Assembly (NCBI GenBank): GCA_963740525.1
Contig: CAVUEG010000006.1
Coordinates: forward strand, 1,364,001 to 1,428,000
Source: CAVUEG01 sp963740525
GTDB taxonomy: Bacteria > Actinomycetota > Actinomycetes > Propionibacteriales > Nocardioidaceae
Direction: 5' to 3'
Length of the DNA stretch: 64,000 nucleotides
Shown: positions 52,926 to 62,020 of the stretch, piece by piece
How the letters are laid out: every line of letters starts with the position of its first letter
Position numbering within the stretch: the stretch's first letter is position 1
Position numbers and translations under genes: made by a program
The notes under the pieces: model-generated
The model's database searches: none
Told to the model about the DNA's origin: nothing
Seen by the model: the letters and a program-made list of their open reading frames with translations, nothing else

Positions 52926-54376
52926 CCCTGCTTGCGCCGGGTGGCCTCACGGACCTGCTTGGCGTGCGTCGGCCTCGCGGCCGCGAGCTCCTTGAGGAAG
53001 CCGTTGGCCCAGCTGACGACGTCGTGCTCCGCCACGGTCTTGCGCATCGAGCGCATCCGCTTGGTGAGGTCCTTGGGGTCGGCACCGTGTGCCTCGAGCA
53101 GAGCCGACTTCATCCCGTTGATGTCGTACGGGTTGATCAGGAACGCCTGTTTGAGCTCGTCGGCGGCGCCGGCGAACTCGGAGAGCACCAGGGCGCCGTC
53201 GTCCTCGTAGCGGCAGGCGACGTACTCCTTGGCGACGAGGTTCATGCCGTCGCGGAAGGGCGTCACCACCATGATGTCCGCGGCGCGGTACAGCGCTGCC
53301 ATCTCCTCGCGCGGGTAGGAGGAGTGAAGGTAGGAGATCGGCGGGACGACCGATCCGGCCCAGGTCGCCGTTGATCCTGGCCGACGAGCCGGTCGATGTC
53401 GTCGCGCAGGATGCGGTACTGGTTGACGCGCTCGCGTGAAGGCGTCGCCACCTGGACGAAGACCGCGTCCTCGAGAGTGAGCTCCTCCTCCGCGATCAGC
53501 TCGCTGAAGGCGCGCAGCCGCGCGACGATGCCCTTGGTGTAGTCGAGCCGGTCGATGCCGAGGAAGACCTTGCGCGGGTTGCCCGGGCGCTGCGGATCTC
53601 CACCGCCCGCTTGGTGACGCTCTCGGAGCGCGCGAGCTCCTCGAAGCCGGGAGTAGTCGATCGAGATCGGGTGCGGCCGCTGCCTGCACGGTGCGTCCGT
53701 TGGGGAGGTACACGAGGTCGCGGTGGGTCTTGTGGCCGACCCGCTGGCGCACCAGGCGGACGAAGTTCTGAGCGGCCGCCGGGAGCTGGAAGCCCACCAG
53801 GTCGGCACCGAGCAGGCCTTCGAGGATCTGACGACGCCACGGAAGCTGCTGGAACAGCTCGCCGGGAGGGAAGGGGATGTGCAGGAAGAAGCCGATCCGC
53901 AGGTCGGGGCGGAGCTCGCGCAGCATCGCCGGCACCAGCTGCATCTGGTAGTCCTGCACCCAGACCATCGCGCCCTCCGCTGCGATCTCGGCGGCCTTCT
54001 GGGCGAAGCGCTGGTTGACCGTGACGTAGGAGTCCCACCACTCGCGGTGGAACTCCGGCTTGGCGACCAGGTCGTGGTAGAGCGGCCACAGGGTGCCGTT
54101 GGCGAACCCCTCGTAGAACTCCTCGACCTCCTGGGCGCTCAGCGAGACCGGGACCAGGGAAAGGCCGTCCTCGACGAACGGCTCCAGGTCACCGTCGGTG
54201 GCGCCGGGCCAGCCGATCCAGGCGCCGTCGTTGGCGCGCATCACGGGCTCGATGGCCGCCACGAGACCTCCGGGTGACCGGCGCCAGCCGACCGAGCCGT
54301 CCGGGTTCGTCACCCGGTCGACGGGCAGCCGGTTCGCGACGATCACCAGATCCGCGTTGGCGCCCTTGATGCTCAC
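52922..54376 (-). CDS. otsA: Trehalose-6-phosphate synthase, broken by clustered apparent frameshifts
   Basis: OtsA joins UDP-glucose and glucose 6-phosphate. The N-terminal part is normal: VIVANRLPVDRVTNPDGSVG, SPGGLVAAIEPVM, WVQDYQMQLVPAMLRE, FFLHIPFPPGELFQQLPW. So is the C-terminal part (PISYLHSSYPREEMAALYRA, TPFRDGMNLVAKEYVACR, LVLSEFAGAA). Between about 53345 and 53680 the conserved blocks hop among three frames: HPISIDYSR, FEELARSESVTKRAVEI, GNPRKVFLGIDRLDYTKGI and finally PPISY. At least four, probably five, single-base indels are needed (near 53675, 53648, 53590, 53372 and 53350). The blocks are uncorrupted, so sequencing error is the likeliest cause. Confidence 0.85.
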   Translation of the reverse strand: MSIKGANADLVIVANRLPVDRVTNPDGSVGWRRSPGGLVAAIEPVMRANDGAWIGWPGATDGDLEPFVEDGLSLVPVSLSAQEVEEFYEGFANGTLWPLYHDLVAKPEFHREWWDSYVTVNQRFAQKAAEIAAEGAMVWVQDYQMQLVPAMLRELRPDLRIGFFLHIPFPPGELFQQLPWRRQILEGLLGADLVGFQLPAAAQNFVRLVRQRVGHKTHRDLVYLPNGRTVQAAAAPDLDRLLPASRSSRAPRASPSGRWRSAAPGQPAQGLPRHRPARLHQGHRRAAARLQRADRGGGAHSRGRGLRPGGDAFTRARQPVPHPARRHRPARRPGSTATWAGSVVPPISYLHSSYPREEMAALYRAADIMVVTPFRDGMNLVAKEYVACRYEDDGALVLSEFAGAADELKQAFLINPYDINGMKSALLEAHGADPKDLTKRMRSMRKTVAEHDVVSWANGFLKELAAARPTHAKQVREATRRKQG

Positions 54377-54385
54377 GCCGGAACA

Positions 54386-55405
54386 CTACCCATGCGCGCC
54401 GTCGTCAGACGGGTACGTCACCCCGATCTGCTCTCGGATCGCATCCATCTGGCTCATCAGCGACAGCGTCTGTGCGTGCGGCACCAGCGGGCTCTCGAGC
54501 TCGCTCGCCCTCAGGCAGCGCATCACCTCGGCCGCCTCGTTGCCCAGCCCGCTCCCGATCAGCGGCTCCAGCGGGCCGATCACCTCGGGCGTCCCCGGGC
54601 TGCCCTGGTCGTACGGCGTCCAGGTCGCCTCGGCCGGCTCGTGGAAGGGGGAGGCCAGGTCGATCCGGCCCCGGTCGGTGGCGATCGTGGCGGTGCGCGG
54701 GGACCACGACGTCATCGACGCGGTGAGCGCGGCCACGGCACCGTCGGCGTACCGGGCGCTGATGGCCACGTCCAGGTCGATCCCGGCCGCGCTGAGCGCT
54801 GCCGTGGCCGTGAGGCGCTCTGGCGCACCGAGGAAGAGGTGGGCGAAGGTCAGTGGGTAGATCCCCATGTCGAGCAGGGCGCCGCCCCCGAGGTCGCGGT
54901 TGAGCAGTCGGTCCGCGGGGTCGCGGTCGACGTGGAACCCGAGGTCGGCGCGGATCTGCGTCACGCGGCCCAGGTCTCCCGACGCGACGCGCTCCCGCAG
55001 GGCGCGGATCACCGGGTTGCAGGCCATCCACATGGCCTCCATCAGGAACAGCCCGCGCTCGCGTGCGAGGCCCATCATCTCCTCGGCGTCCCGGGTGTTC
55101 AGCGTCAGCGCCTTCTCGCAGAGCACGTGCTTGCCGGCCTCGAGCGCCATCCGGGCGTTCTCGAGGTGCAGCGCGTGCGGCGTGGCGACGTACACGACGT
55201 CGACGCTGGGGTCGGCGACGAGATCCTCGTAGGAGCCGTGCGCCGCGGCGGCGCCGTACTCCTCGGCGAAGGCCCGGGCCTGCTCGGGACGGCGGGAGCC
55301 CACGGCTGCGATCTCGGCGCCCGGGACCAGGCGCAGGTCACGAGCGAAGGAGTGGGCGATCTTGCCCGTGGCCAGGATTCCCCAGCGGATCGGTGCGTCG
55401 GTCAT
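54386..55405 (-). CDS. Gfo/Idh/MocA-family oxidoreductase
   Basis: The 339-residue protein has an N-terminal Rossmann fold (RWGILATGKIAHSFARDL), DVVYVATPHALHLENARMAL, and the EKP-type motif in HVLCEKALTLNTRDAEEM where the usual proline is alanine. The C-terminal domain has GGGALLDMGIYPLTFAHLF, with the catalytic-type aspartate. This pattern is close to trans-dihydrodiol/xylose dehydrogenase-like members. TAGGGT is six bases before the ATG. Substrate unknown. Confidence 0.9.
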   Translation of the reverse strand: MTDAPIRWGILATGKIAHSFARDLRLVPGAEIAAVGSRRPEQARAFAEEYGAAAAHGSYEDLVADPSVDVVYVATPHALHLENARMALEAGKHVLCEKALTLNTRDAEEMMGLARERGLFLMEAMWMACNPVIRALRERVASGDLGRVTQIRADLGFHVDRDPADRLLNRDLGGGALLDMGIYPLTFAHLFLGAPERLTATAALSAAGIDLDVAISARYADGAVAALTASMTSWSPRTATIATDRGRIDLASPFHEPAEATWTPYDQGSPGTPEVIGPLEPLIGSGLGNEAAEVMRCLRASELESPLVPHAQTLSLMSQMDAIREQIGVTYPSDDGAHG

Positions 55406-55512
55406 GGCTCGACCCTAGGCGTCGACCATTTCCGCGAGTCAAATGACATCGTTGGGATTCGTCGCCTACGATGAGCGAGCGCGAGCAGCCCCGAGCAGCC
55501 ACAGGAGTCGAC

Positions 55513-55821
55513 ATGGACGCCGCCAACGTCGAGCAGAACGACCCGCACGACTCAGCTGAGTCTGCGGTCGTCGAGCTGTCCCAGCGCGACTGCGACATCC
55601 TCGGCTTCGAGCGCCAGTGGTGGAAGTACGCCGGCGCCAAGGAACAGGCGGTCCGCGAGAAGTTCGACATGTCGTCCACGCGCTACTACCAGGTGCTCAA
55701 CGCCCTGATCGACCGCCCCGAGGCCCTGGCACACGACCCGCTACTGGTCCGCCGCCTCCGCCGGCTGCGCGCCGCCCGCCAGCGCGCCCGCTCCGCACGG
55801 CGCCTGGGCTTCGAGGTCTGA
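55513..55821 (+). CDS. DUF3263 protein
   Basis: The 102-residue protein has the DUF3263 core LSQRDCDILGFERQWWKYAGAKE split by FDMSSTRYYQVLNALIDRP and LVRRLRRLRAARQ, which looks like a small helical, possibly HTH-type, domain with a basic end. ATG at 55513 is preferred because AGGAG is five bases upstream; an in-frame ATG at 55471 overlaps the presumed -10 element. It is followed after two bases by a LytR_C gene, as in Rv0430-Rv0431. Confidence 0.85.
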   Translation: MDAANVEQNDPHDSAESAVVELSQRDCDILGFERQWWKYAGAKEQAVREKFDMSSTRYYQVLNALIDRPEALAHDPLLVRRLRRLRAARQRARSARRLGFEV

Positions 55822-55823
55822 CC

Positions 55824-56336
55824 GTGCGCCGGACCGGTCTGCCGCGCGCGCTCGACCAGCGAGGGGTCGCGATGCCGACGCCGGTGGCCGCCCTCAGCGT
55901 CGCCGCCGTGGCCTTGGCCGGCGTCGTGTTCATCGCGACGAACCACACTGCTCCGCCGGTCGAGACGGCGCGCCCCGTGACCGCCTCCCCACGCCCCAGC
56001 ATCACCCCGACCACGGCGCCGGAGGTCACCGAGCCGCCGAAGAAGCACCGCCCGGCCGTCAAGCGGGGCAACATCTACGTCGAGGTCTACAACAACTCCG
56101 GGATCTCCGGACTGGCCGGTTCGACGGCCTCGCGGGCCTCCGGGGCCGGGTGGCAGGTGGTCGGGTCGGACAACTGGTACGGCACCATCGCCGCGTCGAC
56201 GGTGTACTACCCGGCCCGGCTGAAGGCGGCAGCGAAGCTTCTCGCCCGCGACCTCGGCATCAAGCGGCTCAAGCCCGCCATCGACCCGATGCGCTTCGAC
56301 CGGCTCACGGTCATCCTGACCGCCGACTACCGCTGA
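55824..56336 (+). CDS. LytR C-terminal-domain membrane protein (VirR-like)
   Basis: The 170-residue protein has one membrane segment near the N-terminus (VAALSVAAVALAGVVFIA), a proline/threonine-rich linker and a LytR_C domain from about residue 80: NIYVEVYNNSGISGLAG, GWQVVGSDNWYG, STVYYPARLKAAAKLLAR. The mycobacterial homologue Rv0431 (VirR) helps maintain the cell wall and vesicle release. The start GTG at 55824 is two bases after the DUF3263 stop codon, so they are an operon. Confidence 0.85.
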   Translation: MRRTGLPRALDQRGVAMPTPVAALSVAAVALAGVVFIATNHTAPPVETARPVTASPRPSITPTTAPEVTEPPKKHRPAVKRGNIYVEVYNNSGISGLAGSTASRASGAGWQVVGSDNWYGTIAASTVYYPARLKAAAKLLARDLGIKRLKPAIDPMRFDRLTVILTADYR

Positions 56337-56369
56337 GCGCGTCCGCGGCCGCCGGCGCGTGGTTGGCTG

Positions 56370-57221
56370 ATGCCCATGGACTTCCGCTCTTCTGCCGGTG
56401 ACCGCCAGTACGCCCGCCTGGTGCGCGAGGCCGACCGGCTCGTCGTGGGGCTCGACTTCGACGGCGTGCTCTCCCCGATCATCGACGACCCGGCGAGCGC
56501 GGTGATCCATCCCGAGGGGCCGGACACCCTCGTCGGGCTCGCCGAGGTGGTGCGGGGCGTGGCCGTGATCACCGGCCGTCCGGCCCGCCAGGTGCTCGCC
56601 CTCGGGGGACTCGACGAGGTGGGTCAGCGGATCGGTGAGCACGGACGTGAGCTCTTCGTGCTCGGCCAGTACGGCAACGAGAGGTGGACCTCGGTCGACC
56701 GGCGGATCCTCTCCCCACGCCCTCCCCGCGGGCTCGCCTCCTTCATGGGCGAGCTCCCCGACGTGCTCCGTGCACAGGACGCCGCCGAGGCCTGGATCGA
56801 GGAGAAGGGGCTCGCCGTCGCCGTGCACACTCGACGGCTGGCCGACCCGGACGGCGCCTTCGAGAGGCTGCTGCCCGCGCTGCGGGAGCGAGCCGCCCGC
56901 CACGACCTGGCCGTGGAGCCGGGTCGTCGGGTGATCGAGATCCGGGCGCCGGGGATGCACAAGGGGACCGCCGTCCGCGCGCTCGCCGAGGAGCTGGACG
57001 CCGGGGGCTTCCTGTTCGCAGGCGACGACCTCGGCGACGTGGAGGCGTTCACGGCCGTACGGGACCTGCGCGCCGAGGGGAGGGCCGGCTTCCTGGTCTG
57101 CTCGGGCTCTGAGGAGCAGGGGGCGCTGGTCGACCTGGCCGACGTGGTGGTGGACGGCCCGGCCGGAGTGCTCGCCTTTCTGCGCTCGCTCACCCACGAC
57201 ATCCGCGACGCTCGCGCCTGA
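56370..57221 (+). CDS. otsB: Trehalose-6-phosphate phosphatase
   Basis: OtsB dephosphorylates trehalose 6-phosphate to trehalose, the step after OtsA. The 283-residue HAD phosphatase has the nucleophile motif VVGLDFDGVLSPIIDDP, motif II AVITGRPARQVL, IRAPGMHKGTAVRALAEEL and motif IV FLFAGDDLGDVEAF. Start ATG 56370 or 56376. otsA lies about 2 kb away on the opposite strand with the Gfo/Idh and LytR_C genes between. Confidence 0.92.
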   Translation: MPMDFRSSAGDRQYARLVREADRLVVGLDFDGVLSPIIDDPASAVIHPEGPDTLVGLAEVVRGVAVITGRPARQVLALGGLDEVGQRIGEHGRELFVLGQYGNERWTSVDRRILSPRPPRGLASFMGELPDVLRAQDAAEAWIEEKGLAVAVHTRRLADPDGAFERLLPALRERAARHDLAVEPGRRVIEIRAPGMHKGTAVRALAEELDAGGFLFAGDDLGDVEAFTAVRDLRAEGRAGFLVCSGSEEQGALVDLADVVVDGPAGVLAFLRSLTHDIRDARA

Positions 57222-57291
57222 GCCCGCCCCGTCGTCTCGGATGCTGGTCGGGGTGTGCACATCCTGAGACAGGTTCGTACAGTTGGTCCTG

Positions 57292-57425
57292 CTCATCGAG
57301 AGGGGCAGAGGGAACGGCCCGACGAAGCCCCGGCAACCCGCCAGGTCACCTCCTCCACAGGCAAGCGACCCGGTCACGGTGCTAATTCCGTCCCGTGCCG
57401 AGAGTCGGCCTCCGGGGAAGATGAG
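57292..57425 (+). promoter_or_regulatory. SAM-I (S-box) riboswitch upstream of the ThrC-like gene
   Basis: The leader has the S-box signature in order: CTCATCGAGAGGGGCAGAGG, AACGGCCCGACGAAGCCCCG, GCAACC, and GGTGCTAATTCC near the middle-right. The closing P1 stem pairs CTCATC (57292-57297) with GATGAG (57420-57425). The ribosome site AAGGAGG begins at the very next base, so ligand-stabilised P1 can be expected to affect translation initiation; no terminator hairpin with a U-tract is visible. SAM control implies methionine or sulfur metabolism for the operon downstream. Confidence 0.9.
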
Positions 57426-57437
57426 AAGGAGGACTCC

Positions 57438-58706
57438 TTGAGCGCATCGGTCATCACCCCGCCCTCACCCACGCTCCGCGAGGGCGCCTTCGGCAACGCC
57501 ACCGGCCTGCGCTGTCGCGAGTGCGGTCACGCGGTCGAGCTCGGCCCGCACTACGCCTGCATGGAGTGCTTCGGTCCGCTCGAGGTCGCCTACGACTTCC
57601 CTGCCGTCACCCGCGCGCAGATCGAGGCCGGCCCCAAGAACATCTGGCGCTACCAGCAGCTGCTCCCGGTGCCTTCCGACATCACCTCCTCGCCCAACAT
57701 GGAACCCGGCTTCACCCGGCTGATCCGGGCCGGGAACCTCGGTCGGGACCTCGGGATCCGCGACCTGTGGGTCAAGGACGACTCGGGCAACCCCACGCAC
57801 TCGTTCAAGGACCGGGTGGTCGCCGTCGCGCTGTCGGCGGCCCGCGAGTTCGGCTCCACGGTCTTCGCGTGTCCCTCGACGGGGAACCTGGCCAACGCGG
57901 TCGCGGCAGCAGGCGCCCGGGCCGGGATGAAGACCGTCGTGTTCATCCCGCACGACCTCGAACGGCCCAAGGTGATCACCACCGCCGTGTACGGCGGCAC
58001 GCTGATCGCGGTCAAGGGCAACTACGACGACGTGAACCGGCTCGCCTCGGAGATCGCCGGTGAGGAGGAGGGCTGGGCGTTCGTCAACGTCAACGTCCGT
58101 CCGTTCTACGCCGAGGGCTCCAAGACGCTCGCCTACGAGGTGGCCGAGCAGCTCGGTTGGAGGATCCCCGCGCAGGTCGTGATCCCGGTCGCCTCCGGGT
58201 CACAGCTGACGAAGGTGGACAAGGGCTTCCAGGAGCTGATCGAGCTCGGACTGGTCGAGGACACGCCGTACCGGATCTTCGGCGCCCAGGCGGAGGGCTG
58301 CTCCCCGGTCTCCGCGGCGTACAAGCAGGGCCACGAGGTGGTCCGGCCGGTCCGACCGGACACGATCGCGAAGTCGCTCGCGATCGGCAACCCGGCCGAC
58401 GGCCCCTACGTGCTCGACGTGGCCCGGCGTACCGGCGGGGCGATCGAGGACGTGACCGACGAGCAGGTACGCGACGGGATCCAGCTCCTGGCCCGCACCG
58501 AGGGCGTGTTCGCCGAGACCGCCGGTGGCGTCACGATCGCTACGCTGAAGAAGCTGGCGGAGACCGGACAGCTGGACCCCGAGGCCGAGACGGTGGTCTT
58601 CAACACCGGAGACGGGCTCAAGACGCTTGATGCCGTCGCCGACCGAGTGGGTCCCGCTGCCACGATCGACCCGAGCTACGAGGCCTTCACCCGGGCCTTC
58701 CGCTGA
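57438..58706 (+). CDS. thrC: Threonine-synthase-like PLP enzyme under SAM-riboswitch control
   Basis: The 422-residue PLP enzyme is read from a TTG at 57438 with AAGGAGG five bases upstream. An N-terminal Cys4 ribbon (Cys26, 29, 41, 44) precedes the fold-type II catalytic domain with the PLP lysine 124 in SGNPTHSFKDRVVAV, the phosphate loop VPVASGSQLTKVDKG and ETAGGVTIATLKKL. It is of the plant/archaeal-type ThrC branch. The S-box leader and the CysO-like gene downstream suggest that it may replace phosphate of O-phosphohomoserine by sulfur (homocysteine synthesis) instead of making threonine; the sequence alone cannot settle this. Confidence 0.88.
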   Translation: MSASVITPPSPTLREGAFGNATGLRCRECGHAVELGPHYACMECFGPLEVAYDFPAVTRAQIEAGPKNIWRYQQLLPVPSDITSSPNMEPGFTRLIRAGNLGRDLGIRDLWVKDDSGNPTHSFKDRVVAVALSAAREFGSTVFACPSTGNLANAVAAAGARAGMKTVVFIPHDLERPKVITTAVYGGTLIAVKGNYDDVNRLASEIAGEEEGWAFVNVNVRPFYAEGSKTLAYEVAEQLGWRIPAQVVIPVASGSQLTKVDKGFQELIELGLVEDTPYRIFGAQAEGCSPVSAAYKQGHEVVRPVRPDTIAKSLAIGNPADGPYVLDVARRTGGAIEDVTDEQVRDGIQLLARTEGVFAETAGGVTIATLKKLAETGQLDPEAETVVFNTGDGLKTLDAVADRVGPAATIDPSYEAFTRAFR

Positions 58707-58746
58707 CCGCCGACGACCGTCGGCACCCGAGCCAAGGAGCAGTTCG

Positions 58747-59022
58747 ATGAGCGTTTCGGTCCGGATCCCGACGATCCTGCGCACCTACACCGACGGCCAG
58801 TCCGAGGTGGACGCGCAGGGGACGACGTTGTCGGAGGTGCTCGACGACCTCGAGGCCAACTACTCCGGCATCCGCGGACGGATCCTGGACGAGACCGGAG
58901 CGATCCGCCGCTTCGTCAACGTGTACGTCGGCAATGACGACGTCCGCTTCCTCGAGGCGCTCGAGACCCCGACTCCGGCAGGCGCCCAGGTCTCGGTCAT
59001 CCCGGCCGTCGCCGGCGGCTGA
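58747..59022 (+). CDS. CysO-like ubiquitin-fold sulfur-carrier protein (MoaD/ThiS family)
   Basis: The 91-residue protein has the MoaD/ThiS beta-grasp layout and ends in Gly-Gly (SVIPAVAGG), the site of thiocarboxylation. VSVRIPTILRTYTDGQSEVD, LDDLEANYSGIRGRILDE and FVNVYVGNDDVRFLEAL resemble mycobacterial CysO, which supplies sulfur for CysM-dependent cysteine synthesis. Here the partner is not cysM or mec but the SAM-regulated ThrC-like gene, 40 bases upstream. AAGGAG precedes the ATG. The activating enzyme (MoeB-like) is not in the window. Confidence 0.88.
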   Translation: MSVSVRIPTILRTYTDGQSEVDAQGTTLSEVLDDLEANYSGIRGRILDETGAIRRFVNVYVGNDDVRFLEALETPTPAGAQVSVIPAVAGG

Positions 59023-59033
59023 ACCGCGAACCG

Positions 59034-59891
59034 GTGACCGACCCGACGGTCCTGCTGGCCACGTGCGACTCCTTCCCAGAAGGGGAGCCGGGCGGCTCGT
59101 TGATCGTCGAGGAGCTCCTCGGTCGCGGGGTCAGCGCCCGGTGGGTGGCCTGGGACGACCAAGGTGTCGACTGGGGGACCGCTGACCTGGTCGCGGTCCG
59201 CAGCACCTGGGACTACGAAGGCAGGCTCGAGGAGTTCCTCGCCTGGGCGGGGTCACTCGGCCCCTCACTGGTCAACCGGGCCGAGGTCCTTGCCTGGAAC
59301 ACCGACAAGGGATACCTCGTCGAGCTCGCCGGGGCCGGGCTGCCCGTCGTCCCGACCGTGGCCGTCGACGACTGGCGGCTGCTGGGGGCCGCGATCGCGG
59401 GCTACCCGAGCGCCGTGGTGAAGCCGAGTGTGGGTGCCGGAGGACGTGGCGTCCACCTCGTCGACGCCGGCACCGGGACCGGGACGATCGACTCCGAGAG
59501 TGGTCCATGGATCGTGCAGCCGCTGGTGGAATCGGTGCGCACTCGCGGCGAGCACTCGGTGTTCGTCCTCGGCGGCCGGGCGGTCAGCCAGGCGGTCAAG
59601 CGTCCGGCGGACGGCGAGATCCGGGTGCACGAGTGGTACGGCGGCAGCACCCGCGGTGCACCTCTCGACCGCGATCTCGGCGTCCTCGCGGAGCGGATCG
59701 TGGCGGAGACGGAGACGCTGCGCGGGTTCCGGCTGCCGTGCGCGCGGGTCGACCTCATGGAGTACGACGACGAGGTGTGTCTCTCCGAGCTCGAGGTGAC
59801 CGAGCCCGGTCTCTACCTCGACGTGCTGCCGCAGAACGCCGGCCACTATGCCGAGATGCTGTGCGGCCTGCTCGGCGGCAGCCGGGCCTGA
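59034..59891 (+). CDS. ATP-grasp domain protein
   Basis: The 285-residue protein looks like an ATP-grasp ligase of the RimK/glutathione-synthetase type: VLAWNTDKGYLVELAGAGLP, SAVVKPSVGAGGRGVHLVD (nucleotide-binding lysine), PWIVQPLVESVRTRGEHS and the metal-site CLSELEVTEPGLYLD. The GTG start is 11 bases after the CysO-like gene, suggesting a common transcript. Acceptor and acid substrate are unknown; a role in the same sulfur pathway is speculation. Confidence 0.8.
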   Translation: MTDPTVLLATCDSFPEGEPGGSLIVEELLGRGVSARWVAWDDQGVDWGTADLVAVRSTWDYEGRLEEFLAWAGSLGPSLVNRAEVLAWNTDKGYLVELAGAGLPVVPTVAVDDWRLLGAAIAGYPSAVVKPSVGAGGRGVHLVDAGTGTGTIDSESGPWIVQPLVESVRTRGEHSVFVLGGRAVSQAVKRPADGEIRVHEWYGGSTRGAPLDRDLGVLAERIVAETETLRGFRLPCARVDLMEYDDEVCLSELEVTEPGLYLDVLPQNAGHYAEMLCGLLGGSRA

Positions 59892-59901
59892 ACGCCCGAA
59901 C

Positions 59902-59936
59902 CGGGGCGGCGGACCACCAAGGGTCGCCGTCCCGGC
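59902..59936 (+). terminator. Hairpin after the SAM-riboswitch operon
   Basis: CCGGGGCGGCG (59902-59912) pairs with CGCCGTCCCGG (59926-59936) over 11 positions including one G-T wobble, with a 13-base loop, ten bases after the ATP-grasp stop codon. The rest of the 332-base gap up to groEL holds no gene I can recognise until the CIRCE elements. Confidence 0.6.
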
Positions 59937-60040
59937 CTGACCCCGTCGCACCCACGGAGCCGTTGTGCTCACCGTCCCACCGCCACCTGGTGGGGTCAAC
60001 GGCACGGATTGCCCATCTTTCCTCCACGCCTTGGCCTCAC

Positions 60041-60067
60041 CTTGCACTCGCGAGGGGCGAGTGCTAA
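60041..60067. promoter_or_regulatory. CIRCE element 1 overlapping the groEL promoter
   Basis: CTTGCACTC - nine bases - GAGTGCTAA matches the CIRCE inverted repeat (TTAGCACTC-N9-GAGTGCTAA) bound by HrcA. TTGCAC (60042-60047) and TAAAAA (60065-60070), spaced by 17 bases, form a sigma-A-like promoter that the repressor would cover. Confidence 0.88.
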
Positions 60068-60074
60068 AAATTGG

Positions 60075-60101
60075 TTAGCACTCTCATAGGTAGAGTGACA
60101 A
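60075..60101. promoter_or_regulatory. CIRCE element 2 upstream of groEL
   Basis: TTAGCACTC - nine bases - GAGTGACAA is a second CIRCE copy with a mismatch in the right arm, seven bases after the first. Two tandem copies indicate tight HrcA repression of groEL. Confidence 0.85.
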
Positions 60102-60223
60102 CACTGGAACGGCAAGTCGAGGTCTGCAGCGCCGGCGGGAAGGGTTCGCCGGGTCCGCCAGATCGTCCGTCGCGGGCGACGTGCCTGACCTGCAACTCTG
60201 ACGCGCAAGGAATCGCAGGAGTT

Positions 60224-61852
<1,629 letters not shown>

Positions 61853-61875
61853 GTCCCGCCCAGCGTACGTAGTTC

Positions 61876-61909
61876 CAGAAGGGTCCCGGCTCCGGCCGGG
61901 GCCCTTCTG
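61876..61909 (+). terminator. Terminator hairpin after groEL
   Basis: CAGAAGGGTCCCGGC pairs with GCCGGGGCCCTTCTG (one T-G wobble) around a four-base loop, 23 bases after the groEL stop codon. It is a strong 15-pair stem without a U-tract. Confidence 0.85.
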
Positions 61910-62020
61910 CGTGCTGAGCGAAGCACTGGGCCAGACGACTCTGGCGAGGTCCTGACGCGCGGGTGGATGCTCTGGCCATGCCCGTGGGATTGCGGGGTGG
62001 ATCAGTCATCAGGAGTGGTC

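Noticed and set aside
57436..57440. Programmed frameshift or upstream coding in the riboswitch leader
   Set aside because: The frame is open through the leader, but the S-box secondary structure and the ribosome site before the TTG explain the region better.
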